From: a candidate division WWE3 bacterium
GTDB taxonomy: Bacteria > Patescibacteriota > 4484-211 > JAGQKX01
Length of the DNA stretch: 20,055 nt
Direction of reading: 5' to 3'
NCBI GenBank assembly: GCA_020429905.1
Contig: JAGQKX010000001.1
Location: forward strand, 1-20,055
This document shows positions 1-6,401 of the stretch, in pieces. The position numbers and the translations under genes are program-made. The notes under the pieces were generated by a model. The model did not search any database and had not been told where the DNA came from. It was given only the letters and a program-made list of their open reading frames with translations. Each line of letters opens with the position of its first letter. The stretch's first letter is position 1.

Positions 1-328
1 GCGGTTTTTTCTTACCAAAAAGGTCCATGAAAGCATCTAGCAAGATTGTGAGCGCGATATAATCGACAACTCGCACAAAATCAAAGGGGTCAATCGCAAT
101 CGGGATGAGAACGATTGCAATAATCCAGCCAGAAAAATCCAGCTTATAGGAATACTTTGATCGTGCATATTTTTGGGCCAGAAACATGATGAGGGTTACA
201 GTGATAGCGAAAAAATAGATCTCGGTTCGGTCTTCTATTATTCGATAAGACAGCAAACCTACCAAGTACCAACCCCATCCAAAAATATAATTGTGCGCGT
301 TTTTCAGCGCAGGTACTACGTTAGCCAT
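1..328 (-). CDS. Small membrane protein, 3' end outside window
   Basis: Reading from the ATG at 328-326 on the minus strand gives an open frame of 109 codons that runs off the left edge without a stop. It begins MANVVPALKNAHNYIFGWGW. Hydrophobic segments lie at about residues 15-30, 38-51 and 68-81, with a further one near 88-100, so this is a polytopic membrane protein. The end of the visible part is basic (GKKKP). The start is set by a strong SD (GGAGGT at 340-335) seven bases before the ATG. It is the third gene in a row with its own promoter (about 605-633) and a leader of about 270 nt. I do not recognise the family. Confidence 0.75.
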   Translation of the reverse strand, partial: MANVVPALKNAHNYIFGWGWYLVGLLSYRIIEDRTEIYFFAITVTLIMFLAQKYARSKYSYKLDFSGWIIAIVLIPIAIDPFDFVRVVDYIALTILLDAFMDLFGKKKP

Positions 329-500
329 GATACTACCTCCTTGGCTAATGGCGAGATGAGAAAAAATCTACATCTCTATAACACCGATAAAATGTGCAAA
401 ACGATCAATCCGGATTGATTTCCACCCAAAAGGGGGATAGGTCAAAACGTCTGGGGTGATCAAATTCCCAGAATGACGCAGAAAAAAGTTAAGCTCATAT

Positions 501-540
501 GGCAAATCGCACGAAAAATTCGTGTGCGTCTCGATTTGCC
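501..540 (-). other. Bulged hairpin in the leader of the left-edge membrane protein gene
   Basis: On the minus strand GGCAAATCG pairs with CGATTTGCC. Inside it CACGAA pairs with TTCGTG, with a seven-base bulge on the 5' side. That makes about 15 base pairs in the middle of the 270-nt leader. There is no T-run after it, so it is not an ordinary terminator. It may be a structured regulatory element. Confidence 0.5.
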
Positions 541-553
541 GTTTGAAAGAGCA

Positions 554-583
554 GACCGCCGTAGCGGTCAATCGCCGAAGCGA
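554..583 (-). other. Tandem 5'-leader hairpins (TTCG and TACG loops)
   Basis: On the minus strand the first hairpin is TCGC-TTCG-GCGA (583-572), about 15 nt after the predicted transcription start. The second is GACCGC-TACG-GCGGTC (569-554). A TTCG-loop hairpin at the same distance from the start is present in the two neighbouring transcription units. Confidence 0.55.
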
Positions 584-604
584 CTATCAAAAAATGATGC
601 GGGT

Positions 605-633
605 ATTATACAGATAGTGTCACGAAAAGTCAA
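605..633 (-). promoter_or_regulatory. Promoter for the left-edge membrane protein gene
   Basis: Minus-strand -35 TTGACT (633-628), 17-bp spacer, -10 TATAAT (610-605). The match to the sigma-70 consensus is near perfect. It lies after the terminator of the upstream gene, so the membrane protein is an independent unit with a leader of about 270 nt. Confidence 0.8.
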
Positions 634-669
634 TACTATGGGGTTTGTCGCTGGTTGTATCCAATAAAA

Positions 670-698
670 AAAAGCCCGCGTCGGATGCGCGGGCTAAT
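670..698 (-). terminator. Rho-independent terminator of the 731-1425 gene
   Basis: Stem AGCCCGCG / CGCGGGCT with a 7-base loop. On the minus strand it is followed by a run of eight T. It lies about 35 nt after the stop of the 231-residue protein gene. Confidence 0.85.
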
Positions 699-729
699 TT
701 ACCAGTAAAAAATACTAATAAAAATTTTT

Positions 730-1425
730 TTACTTATGAGGTTTATCGTAGATGTTTTTTCCCACTCTACGAACCGTATCTATAATCTCCTCTAGATTTG
801 GTTCCTCTGTCAGGCCTATTTGTAGCAGGCCCAACTGGCGGGTCATCTCTACTGGGTCATCAGAATCTTTGATTTTTTGGATTTGAGTTTCTAACCAAAG
901 TTCAAAGATTTCTTGATGGTGGTTCACGCTGACATGAAGCACATCTCTTGTTCTCAGGCCCATGACGGCACCTAATATTTTGTGAGTACTCCATTTAGCC
1001 CTATGGGCTGTCTTTATCAGGGTGGCCCATAACTCTATCGAAGTGTATCCTGAGTTTTTCTGGAACTCCTCGATAGATATTTCTTCCGATTCCGATAGTT
1101 TTACGTACCGGTTAAGGTAAACGTACGCGTCATCGGTCTGCGGTAGCTTTGAGAGATATTCTTTCCAAGCTGCCGCAAATTCGACGTTTGTTCTTCCTAT
1201 TGGGATGTAGGCGATCCGAACGCCTTTGTCCCAAGAAAAAACGATTATTCGGCAACCCAAATGCCGGTAGCGGGTATCGATAATGATGATTGCCCGCTCA
1301 TAAAGCGAATCACGAGCGGCAAAGAATATTGCTCGTTTCCGTTTTTTATTACCCACTAGTTGGATGATTTTTCCTAATCTCCCAACCGTTATTGGGCGTT
1401 CTATATAGAACTTGTGTTTCTTCAC
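730..1425 (-). CDS. Unrecognised soluble protein, 231 aa (distant relative of the next upstream gene)
   Basis: I place the start at the GTG at 1425-1423, giving VKKHKFYIERPITVG, because GGAGGT (1436-1431) lies five bases upstream. The frame stays open for 31 more codons upstream, but that stretch is leader sequence containing the SD. There is no signal peptide or membrane segment. The N-terminal half looks beta-rich and basic (NKKRKRAIFF); the C-terminal half is helical. The C-terminal part (SIELWATLIKTAHRAKWS, then RDVLHVSV and FELW) can be aligned by eye with the same part of the 1740-2444 gene (KTVEQLIEAGLQGGFSLEEL, then PDVVIDFEM and AELW). The two proteins are almost equal in length and share leader design, so I read them as divergent paralogues. 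I do not recognise the family and infer no function. Confidence 0.75.
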   Translation of the reverse strand: MKKHKFYIERPITVGRLGKIIQLVGNKKRKRAIFFAARDSLYERAIIIIDTRYRHLGCRIIVFSWDKGVRIAYIPIGRTNVEFAAAWKEYLSKLPQTDDAYVYLNRYVKLSESEEISIEEFQKNSGYTSIELWATLIKTAHRAKWSTHKILGAVMGLRTRDVLHVSVNHHQEIFELWLETQIQKIKDSDDPVEMTRQLGLLQIGLTEEPNLEEIIDTVRRVGKNIYDKPHK

Positions 1426-1431
1426 TGCGCA

Positions 1432-1460
1432 CCTCCAGCGCATGCCTTCGATAGAGGAGG
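1432..1460 (-). promoter_or_regulatory. Possible SD-sequestering hairpin before the GTG start at 1425
   Basis: On the minus strand CCTCC (1460-1456) can pair with the SD core GGAGG (1436-1432) across a 19-nt loop. The same arrangement exists before the paralogous gene. This could control translation, but no alternative fold was tested. Confidence 0.4.
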
Positions 1461-1571
1461 AGACTCTCTCGATGGGCATTAATTGACACTTTCTAAAAAA
1501 AGAAGATATCCACAACAAGTCCCAATCTAAAATAGGTTGGTGTCAACGGATCTTGTTAAGGAGCTATCCTA

Positions 1572-1587
1572 GCCAGCCGAAGCCAGC
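1572..1587 (-). other. TTCG-loop hairpin near the 5' end of the leader
   Basis: On the minus strand GCTGGC-TTCG-GCTGGC folds with four Watson-Crick and two G-U pairs, about 11 nt after the predicted transcription start. It sits in the same place as the TTCG hairpins of the other two units. Confidence 0.5.
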
Positions 1588-1604
1588 GATAGAAAATTTG
1601 GCTA

Positions 1605-1633
1605 ATTATACAGGAAAATGCGCAATTAGTCAA
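1605..1633 (-). promoter_or_regulatory. Promoter for the 231-aa protein gene
   Basis: Minus-strand -35 TTGACT (1633-1628), 17-bp spacer, -10 TATAAT (1610-1605). The 17 bases ACCCCATAGTATTGACT around the -35 box are identical to those at 644-628. The transcript would start near 1598 and carry a leader of about 173 nt. Confidence 0.8.
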
Positions 1634-1667
1634 TACTATGGGGTGTTCTTGGGGTTGGTATAAATAA

Positions 1668-1697
1668 AAAAAGGGCCGTCCGTAGAGACGGACGACC
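1668..1697 (-). terminator. Rho-independent terminator of the 1740-2444 gene
   Basis: Minus-strand stem GGGTCGTCCGT / ACGGACGGCCC (11 bp with one G-U pair) around a 4-base loop, followed by seven T. It lies about 40 nt after the stop codon. Confidence 0.85.
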
Positions 1698-1739
1698 CCA
1701 GAAGCTCAAGAAGATTCTCGATACTTCGTTGTGTGACTG

Positions 1740-2444
1740 CTATTTGTTTTGGCGAATAAGCGCCACAACCTCCTCCGCAGTTACATCAGGGCGAACCAAA
1801 TCGCCAAAACCAAGCGAAATTGCCGCGTGGTATGGGGTGATTTTAGCTGCTCCGCGTGCAGCATCCTCTTGGGCAAGAATCATGAGTTTCCAGAGCTCGG
1901 CGAGCTCATGTGGATCCATTTCGAAATCGATAACCACGTCGGGTCCGAGTTCAAGCTGAACCGATAATTCTTCCAAAGAAAAACCGCCTTGGAGGCCTGC
2001 CTCAATCAATTGCTCCACCGTTTTATACGGTGAAAGCCCTAAAAATTTTGCCATCTCTACCAAATCGAGTCGCATCGTAACATTAGGAATGGTTCCAACA
2101 CGCGGCGGTAACCCTTCCAGAATTCCATGCATGGCATGGATGAACGATGTGTCCTCAAATTTATTGAGAAAACGGAAGAGTTTTTCGATGCGATTTTGAG
2201 ATCCACGGCCTCTCCGCTCTTTGCGTTTAAGTGGTTTAACCTTAGCCATTAAAAACGGTCCGGTCAGATGTTGACCCCAACCGATATTGACGGTAGTTGA
2301 ACCTGCGTTCCACGCAATGGCAAAACCGTGCTGCTTGTCAGCAGCGATAAGCAGTCGAATGGGTTTCGATCCGCTCATGAGATCCTCGGCCTCAGTCAAC
2401 GTAAGGTCTGGACCAAAAAGAATTTGGCTTTTGTTAAGAGCCAT
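1740..2444 (-). CDS. Unrecognised soluble protein, 234 aa
   Basis: The start is taken as the ATG at 2444-2442 (MALNKSQILFGPD), six bases after the SD GGAGGT. The frame extends 23 codons further upstream, but that part covers the SD and is better read as leader. The protein has no signal peptide or TM segment. It has a basic patch at about residues 70-85 (KPLKRKERRGRGSQNR) that could bind nucleic acid, and a helical C-terminal half ending TAEEVVALIRQNK. Weak resemblance to the downstream 231-aa protein, over roughly the last 100 residues, suggests a shared family. I do not recognise it in any named family. It has its own promoter, leader and terminator. Confidence 0.75.
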   Translation of the reverse strand: MALNKSQILFGPDLTLTEAEDLMSGSKPIRLLIAADKQHGFAIAWNAGSTTVNIGWGQHLTGPFLMAKVKPLKRKERRGRGSQNRIEKLFRFLNKFEDTSFIHAMHGILEGLPPRVGTIPNVTMRLDLVEMAKFLGLSPYKTVEQLIEAGLQGGFSLEELSVQLELGPDVVIDFEMDPHELAELWKLMILAQEDAARGAAKITPYHAAISLGFGDLVRPDVTAEEVVALIRQNK

Positions 2445-2451
2445 TGGTGCA

Positions 2452-2483
2452 CCTCCGATTGTGTGCATTATTCGAGAAGGAGG
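2452..2483 (-). promoter_or_regulatory. Possible SD-sequestering hairpin before the ATG at 2444
   Basis: On the minus strand CCTCC (2483-2479) is complementary to the SD core GGAGG (2456-2452), with a 22-nt loop. This mirrors the leader of the 231-aa gene. Both leaders also contain CGAA and ATGC between the two arms. Confidence 0.4.
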
Positions 2484-2600
2484 AGTTTCGACTCGAACAA
2501 TTAAATATGGCACAAGAACAGTAAAATATAACCTTAATATATTCCATTACTGGTTAAAACCAGCATGGTGCCAACGAATAATAGTAAGGTGCAGTATTGA

Positions 2601-2616
2601 GATCACCGAAGTGATC
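2601..2616 (-). other. TTCG-loop hairpin near the 5' end of the leader
   Basis: Perfect stem GATCAC-TTCG-GTGATC on the minus strand, about 12 nt after the predicted transcription start near 2628. It is the most regular of the three TTCG hairpins in the left part of the window. Confidence 0.6.
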
Positions 2617-2634
2617 CTTCATAGTGTGTGGGGG

Positions 2635-2663
2635 ATTATACCCAAAAAGTATGAATTTGTCGA
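2635..2663 (-). promoter_or_regulatory. Promoter for the 234-aa protein gene
   Basis: Minus-strand -35 TCGACA (2663-2658), 17-bp spacer, -10 TATAAT (2640-2635). It gives a leader of about 180 nt before the ATG at 2444. The -35 box begins only about 3 bp beyond the stop of the Nudix gene. Confidence 0.75.
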
Positions 2664-2665
2664 CG

Positions 2666-3055
2666 CTATAGGTTGTTGTTTTGAAGTGAAGGGAAGATTA
2701 TATTTTTCACCACGTTTCCGACTTTGATACCTTGGTCTTGAGCTGTTTCATCCAGCCAGGCAATTTCGGCGATATATTCTGGGTTGGCGACGATATCACC
2801 GACAATTTCACCCGTAAATACCGCAAAATGCATAATCGAATCGTATGATTTACCTTCTAATTCATATTCACCGTACAACTGTGGATCATTAACGGTCACC
2901 CCTAATTCTTCTTGTAGTTCGCGTTGAAGGGTTTGAATAGATGTTTCTCCAGGATCTTGCTTGCCTCCAGGAAGCACAAAGAAATCTTTATGTGGCTCAC
3001 GAACCATGAGAATTTTTCCATCTTTAATTTCAAATAAACCTGCCCACTGAATCAT
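2666..3055 (-). CDS. Nudix hydrolase (MutT-like), 129 aa
   Basis: The protein contains a complete Nudix box, G-x5-E-x7-REL-x-EELGV, at residues 31-53. It includes the catalytic REL-x-EE core that holds the divalent metal. The family hydrolyses nucleoside diphosphates linked to another group; oxidised dNTPs, ADP-ribose and dinucleotides are typical substrates. The exact substrate cannot be told from sequence. A start five codons upstream (3070) is possible, but those codons contain the -10 box TATAAT (3067-3062). The ATG at 3055 lies six bases after that box and begins MIQWAGLFEIKDG, which fits the first beta strand of the fold. The mRNA would then be leaderless. An 18-bp repeat shared with the umuC upstream region lies 60 bp upstream. 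Confidence 0.9.
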   Translation of the reverse strand: MIQWAGLFEIKDGKILMVREPHKDFFVLPGGKQDPGETSIQTLQRELQEELGVTVNDPQLYGEYELEGKSYDSIMHFAVFTGEIVGDIVANPEYIAEIAWLDETAQDQGIKVGNVVKNIIFPSLQNNNL

Positions 3056-3061
3056 ATGGGT

Positions 3062-3091
3062 ATTATACATGTCGATTAATTAAAATATTAA
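3062..3091 (-). promoter_or_regulatory. Leaderless promoter of the Nudix gene
   Basis: Minus-strand -10 TATAAT (3067-3062) ends six bases before the ATG at 3055. A possible -35 TTAATA lies 18 bp upstream. There is no SD. Transcription would start at or next to the A of ATG. Confidence 0.6.
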
Positions 3092-3114
3092 AAGCGTGGG
3101 GTTAAAGATATGTT

Positions 3115-3132
3115 TGCATTGGTAAGCATGCC
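3115..3132. repeat. 18-bp repeat, copy 1 (GCAT-N8-ATGC), possible operator
   Basis: TGCATTGGTAAGCATGCC is present here and again at 6371-6388, in the same orientation relative to the downstream minus-strand genes (Nudix and umuC). It contains the inverted repeat GCAT-N8-ATGC, which has the dyad geometry of LexA-type operators. GGATA follows within 12 bases in both copies. It may be a shared regulator site. Confidence 0.55.
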
Positions 3133-3135
3133 TAG

Positions 3136-3161
3136 CGTTGGATACCCTAACGTATTCAACG
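3136..3161. other. Hairpin in the Nudix/ASCH intergenic region
   Basis: CGTTGGATAC pairs with GTATTCAACG (10 bp with one G-T) around the loop CCTAAC, four bases beyond repeat copy 1. No T-run follows on either strand. Role unknown. The rest of the 3056-3308 gap holds only this hairpin, the repeat, the two promoters and a small hairpin TCCAAA-TTTA-TTTGGA at 3188-3203. Confidence 0.45.
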
Positions 3162-3296
3162 TATACATCTGTCGATAGGTGAAAATGTCCAAATTTATTT
3201 GGATGGTGTCGAATCTGAGCTCCTCCTTCCCACTTAAAAATTTAACTGAAATATCAATTGTGGAGATGGAAGGTGAACAAATATTACGCCATGCTT

Positions 3297-3302
3297 TAGA
3301 AT
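3297..3302 (+). promoter_or_regulatory. -10 box of leaderless ASCH gene
   Basis: TAGAAT ends six bases before the ATG at 3309. A weak -35 (TGAACA, 18-bp spacer) is upstream. No SD precedes the ATG. The spacing matches the Nudix and MgtC-like genes. Confidence 0.5.
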
Positions 3303-3308
3303 ACAACT

Positions 3309-3740
3309 ATGGATCATGTGGCTATTTTGAACAAACAATGGAAGATTATTCCCAAACTGCTCAATAGACAAAAGACGATCGAATCACGCTGGCTTAAAAA
3401 CCGTTCTGCTCCGTGGGATAGAGTTCGTGCTGGTGATGTTGTGTATTTTAAAGAAGCGGGTGAGCCGGTCACGCTACGTGCCGAAGTTTCAGGTGTCGAA
3501 CAATATGAAAGCCTTACCTCTGAAAAAATCAAAGAAATAATCAGTCTGTATGGTGGTGAAGGGAAGATTTTTTTGAATAATCCAGATAATCTAGATTGGT
3601 TTTTGCCAAAACGGTATTGTATTTTGATCTTTATCAAAAATGTTTCCGAAATTGATCCTTTTCACATTGATAAATTAGGGTATGGAACAGGTGCTGCTTG
3701 GATGTGTGTCGGGGACATCAATGCTGTAAAAAAAATATAA
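3309..3740 (+). CDS. ASCH-domain protein, 143 aa
   Basis: ASCH domains are small PUA-like beta-barrels that usually bind RNA or modified nucleotides. The recognisable part is residues 22-60: KTIESRWLKNRSAPWDRVRAG followed by DVVYFKEAGEPV, the typical first half of the fold with E-x-R at its start. A second conserved-looking stretch lies near the C-terminus (KLGYGTGAAWMCV). There is no signal peptide. No SD precedes the ATG; the -10 box TAGAAT is six bases before it. The gene is divergent from the Nudix gene and 46 bp ahead of the glycosidase gene, which has its own promoter. The ligand is unknown. Confidence 0.8.
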   Translation: MDHVAILNKQWKIIPKLLNRQKTIESRWLKNRSAPWDRVRAGDVVYFKEAGEPVTLRAEVSGVEQYESLTSEKIKEIISLYGGEGKIFLNNPDNLDWFLPKRYCILIFIKNVSEIDPFHIDKLGYGTGAAWMCVGDINAVKKI

Positions 3741-3747
3741 GTTCCTA

Positions 3748-3776
3748 TTCACCATACACGCTAAAACCGTTACACT
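3748..3776 (+). promoter_or_regulatory. Promoter of the phosphodiester glycosidase gene
   Basis: -35 TTCACC (3748-3753), 17-bp spacer, -10 TACACT (3771-3776). Only ten bases separate the -10 box from the ATG at 3787, and there is no SD, so the mRNA is leaderless or nearly so. Confidence 0.55.
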
Positions 3777-3786
3777 ACTACTAGTT

Positions 3787-5064
3787 ATGATGAATAAACT
3801 GCCTATACCGCCAAAGAGACCGATCTTACGATACTTCTTCACATTAGTTGCCGCCGTTTTTGTGGTCGGAATTTCGGGGTTCGTGGTCTACAAAGTGTAT
3901 TTTTTGGAGCGTCAGGTTCAGCATCTAGACTCCTCCTATCAATCGATTACCACAGATAAAGATAAGCTAGCTGAGGCATACGATTCGGTTTTGTTTGAGG
4001 ATCATTTGCTTTATTTAGAAACACTTGCCATTGATCAATCTAAGCAAACGATCGAAGCCGAATATGAAAAATTCAAATCAGAAGCAGAAGGAGAACGTCT
4101 CGCAAAAATCGAAGCGGTCTTTGCCACCTATCAAGAAACTGTCGATAAAGTTGAACGTAACGCCAACGTAGGGGAAGATACCACTTCAGTTAGTGGGAAA
4201 TTCGATAGCTGGGGACAGTTATTTTTGAATCAAGAATTTGATAATTTATCTGGCGAGTTAACCAGTGCGCAAGATACTTTGGATACGCAATATGAAGAAT
4301 ATCTGGCCAGTTTGCCAACTCCCACCCCGACCTCACCACCACAGCCTACTCAAGCGCCAGCCCAAAATATTGCCGGTTATTCCTATCAAGCGGTCTCAAC
4401 AAGCCGCGGCACCTTTTATGTGCATATGATCAAACAAAAATTAAGTGACGTGACGATCAAAACCATCTCCGCCAACACGAACGACTGCGACAATAATTGT
4501 CCGAACAAATCACTGGCTCAGTATGTGTCACAGGTTGGTGGGTTCGCGGGTATTCACGGGACCTATTTCTGTCCTCCCGATTATAGTCAATGTAACGGTA
4601 AAACGTATTCATACGACTATCCGTTTTATAACTCAAGTGCCGGTAAGTGGCTCAATCAAAACGCTTTGAATTGGAATAACCTTGGTTTGATGACCTTTAG
4701 TGGAAAAAGTTTGGCGTATGCAGGGGCGAATACATCATATGGAGGCGGGAGTCTTACCGCTGGTGTTTCTAATTTTCCGATGCTCGTAAAGGGCGGAAAT
4801 GTGGTGGTGGGGAGTTATTCACTCGATAGTTATCAATCAACTTCCAAGGGAGCTCGAGGAGCTATTGGGGTTGACGATAGCAATGTATATTTGGTTGTTG
4901 CCACAGGCGCGACGGTTCCAGATATGGCATACATCATGAAAGCCCTCGGCGCGACAGCCGCGCTCAACCTAGATGGTGGTGGTTCGTCAGCTATGTATAT
5001 TAGTGGGGTGTATAAAGTTGGTCCCGGCCGTTCGCTTCCAAATGCTATTGTCCTCGTAAAATAA
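3787..5064 (+). CDS. Membrane-anchored phosphodiester glycosidase (NAGPA/DUF2233 domain), 425 aa
   Basis: An N-terminal TM segment at about residues 14-38 anchors the protein. A predicted coiled-coil stalk rich in Glu, Lys and Gln follows at about 38-172, then a Pro/Thr linker at about 177-195 and the catalytic-type domain from 197 to the end. The domain carries the NAGPA signature LNLDGGGSSAMYISG (393-407) and ends RSLPNAIVLVK. Family members remove N-acetylglucosamine-1-phosphate-type caps or act on cell-surface polysaccharides, and an extracytoplasmic site fits the anchor. Four cysteines lie close together around residues 233-240 and 257-267 and could form disulphides. The gene ends six bases before the convergent umuC stop. 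The exact substrate is unknown. Confidence 0.85.
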   Translation: MMNKLPIPPKRPILRYFFTLVAAVFVVGISGFVVYKVYFLERQVQHLDSSYQSITTDKDKLAEAYDSVLFEDHLLYLETLAIDQSKQTIEAEYEKFKSEAEGERLAKIEAVFATYQETVDKVERNANVGEDTTSVSGKFDSWGQLFLNQEFDNLSGELTSAQDTLDTQYEEYLASLPTPTPTSPPQPTQAPAQNIAGYSYQAVSTSRGTFYVHMIKQKLSDVTIKTISANTNDCDNNCPNKSLAQYVSQVGGFAGIHGTYFCPPDYSQCNGKTYSYDYPFYNSSAGKWLNQNALNWNNLGLMTFSGKSLAYAGANTSYGGGSLTAGVSNFPMLVKGGNVVVGSYSLDSYQSTSKGARGAIGVDDSNVYLVVATGATVPDMAYIMKALGATAALNLDGGGSSAMYISGVYKVGPGRSLPNAIVLVK

Positions 5065-5070
5065 TTTTTC

Positions 5071-6333
5071 CTAGAGCCTTACTTGCGGTAACTGATCCCA
5101 ACGAGTCGTGTATGACGGTGATCGTTGAGATTGTTTAGTAGACCATAATTGATTGGTACCACTGATGGCCGTATGCACCGAATCTGTTCCCCAACGATGG
5201 TTGATTTTATCGACCGCTTGCATGACTTGATCATGGCGGTCGTGATCCTCATGTGAAAATAGGTTTTGTTGTACGTGGTCTCTGGGCATCAGATTATGCA
5301 ATGTAATACCAGCCTGTTTATATCGGTAGCCGTGGAGGTAGGCTTCGTCAATCATTTTCATGGCGTGGTGAGTAATGACAGGAGTATATGAGGTGGGTTC
5401 GGGAAAATCGACAGTGAGTGATTTGTAGTAGTACGTATCGTCTTTTTGAAAACGGCTCGTTCTAATAAATAAGGATAACGAACGGGCGCGCAGTCTTTGT
5501 TTGCGCAGTTTTTCTGCTGCCCGGGAACAGTAAGCGGCGACCGCTTTTTGTAAAACAAGTTTATTTTCGACTGGAGTACCAAACGTTCGTGAAGTAATGA
5601 TAGTTTTTTGCTCTGGTTGATGGGGGGCGATGGGGATGCAGGCGATTCCTTTGAGCTCTAAAACTGTTCGTTGAAGCACGATGCTTTGCTGTTGTTTGAG
5701 CAATCGATCGTTAGCATTTTTTAGATCAAGGGCGGAGTAAATTCCGTATCGATGAAGGAATTCGTTCAAATTTCGACCAATACCCCAAACATCCCGTATG
5801 GAAATCTCGCGCAGAAGTTGCTGTATTTCTTCTTCATCAGAAATGTCGAGTACACCGTTAAGCGTCAAATCTTTTTTGGCGCGTTCATTAGCTGCTTTAG
5901 CTAAGGTTTTGGTTGGAGCAATGCCGATTGAGACAGGAATGCCTACCCACTGCAGGATGTCAGCCCGTAGTTTTTCCGCAAATTTGATGCGGGTTTGTTT
6001 ATTAATGTCTGAAAGTTCGATAAATGCCTCATCAATGGAGTACACTTCCGTTTCAGGAGCATGTTCTCGTATTGTCGTCATAACTCGATGGGAAATATCT
6101 CCATATAACGTGAAATTAGCTGAAAAAAGTTGGATGTTATGTTGTTTAATCTGGGTTTGATATTCAAATGCGGCGGCACCCATCGGGATACCGAGCTGTT
6201 TTACCTCATTTGAACGGGCGACGAAACAGCCATCGTTGTTTGATAACACCGCCACAGGTTTGTCTTGAAGTTCTGGGCGAAAGACACGCTCACATGAGAC
6301 AAAAAAATTGTTGCAATCAATTACGGCAATCAT
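5071..6333 (-). CDS. umuC: DNA polymerase V catalytic subunit UmuC, 420 aa
   Basis: This is a Y-family translesion polymerase. The N-terminal catalytic part has MIAVIDCNNFFVSCERVFRP with the metal-binding Asp at residue 6, SNNDGCFVARSNE at 31-43, and YSIDEAFIEL at 98-107 with the catalytic Asp101-Glu102. The helix-hairpin-helix and little-finger regions follow. QQNLF at 355-359 is a sliding-clamp binding motif like those of other UmuC proteins. The length (420) is usual. The protein is complete and likely active together with cleaved UmuD. It is the gene after umuD, but 243 bp of hairpin-rich DNA separate them. No SD precedes the ATG. A candidate -10 (TAGGAT) lies nine bases before it, so separate transcription is possible. 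Confidence 0.95.
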   Translation of the reverse strand: MIAVIDCNNFFVSCERVFRPELQDKPVAVLSNNDGCFVARSNEVKQLGIPMGAAAFEYQTQIKQHNIQLFSANFTLYGDISHRVMTTIREHAPETEVYSIDEAFIELSDINKQTRIKFAEKLRADILQWVGIPVSIGIAPTKTLAKAANERAKKDLTLNGVLDISDEEEIQQLLREISIRDVWGIGRNLNEFLHRYGIYSALDLKNANDRLLKQQQSIVLQRTVLELKGIACIPIAPHQPEQKTIITSRTFGTPVENKLVLQKAVAAYCSRAAEKLRKQRLRARSLSLFIRTSRFQKDDTYYYKSLTVDFPEPTSYTPVITHHAMKMIDEAYLHGYRYKQAGITLHNLMPRDHVQQNLFSHEDHDRHDQVMQAVDKINHRWGTDSVHTAISGTNQLWSTKQSQRSPSYTTRWDQLPQVRL

Positions 6334-6370
6334 AGCTATAGAATCCTATCTTTTGTGCATGACATGTATC

Positions 6371-6388
6371 TGCATTGGTAAGCATGCC
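6371..6388. repeat. 18-bp repeat, copy 2 (GCAT-N8-ATGC), possible operator
   Basis: Identical over 18 bp to 3115-3132 and placed 37 bp upstream of the umuC ATG. An imperfect relative, GGCATGTTTCAGATACC (6984-7000), lies just upstream of umuD. The association with DNA-damage and nucleotide-pool genes suggests a common operator. The regulator is not in the window. Confidence 0.55.
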
Positions 6389-6401
6389 CTGGTGGATAGG
6401 G

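Noticed and set aside
1426..1518. In-frame N-terminal extension of the 231-aa protein to an ATG at 1518
   Set aside because: The stretch contains the SD and its complementary CCTCC, and the GTG at 1425 follows the SD at an ideal distance.
2445..2513. In-frame N-terminal extension of the 234-aa protein
   Set aside because: The strong SD GGAGGT lies inside it, six bases before the ATG at 2444.
2287..2727. Plus-strand open frame of 146 codons
   Set aside because: It is antisense to the 234-aa gene, its leader and the end of the Nudix gene; there is no SD, and the protein is of no recognisable type.
3088..3306. Minus-strand open frame of 72 codons between the Nudix and ASCH genes
   Set aside because: It covers the shared repeat, a hairpin and the ASCH promoter and has no SD or promoter of its own.
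3115..6388. CRISPR repeat or insertion-sequence ends
   Set aside because: There are only two copies 3.2 kb apart in the same orientation, with conserved ordinary genes between them; no transposase, cas gene or target duplication was seen.
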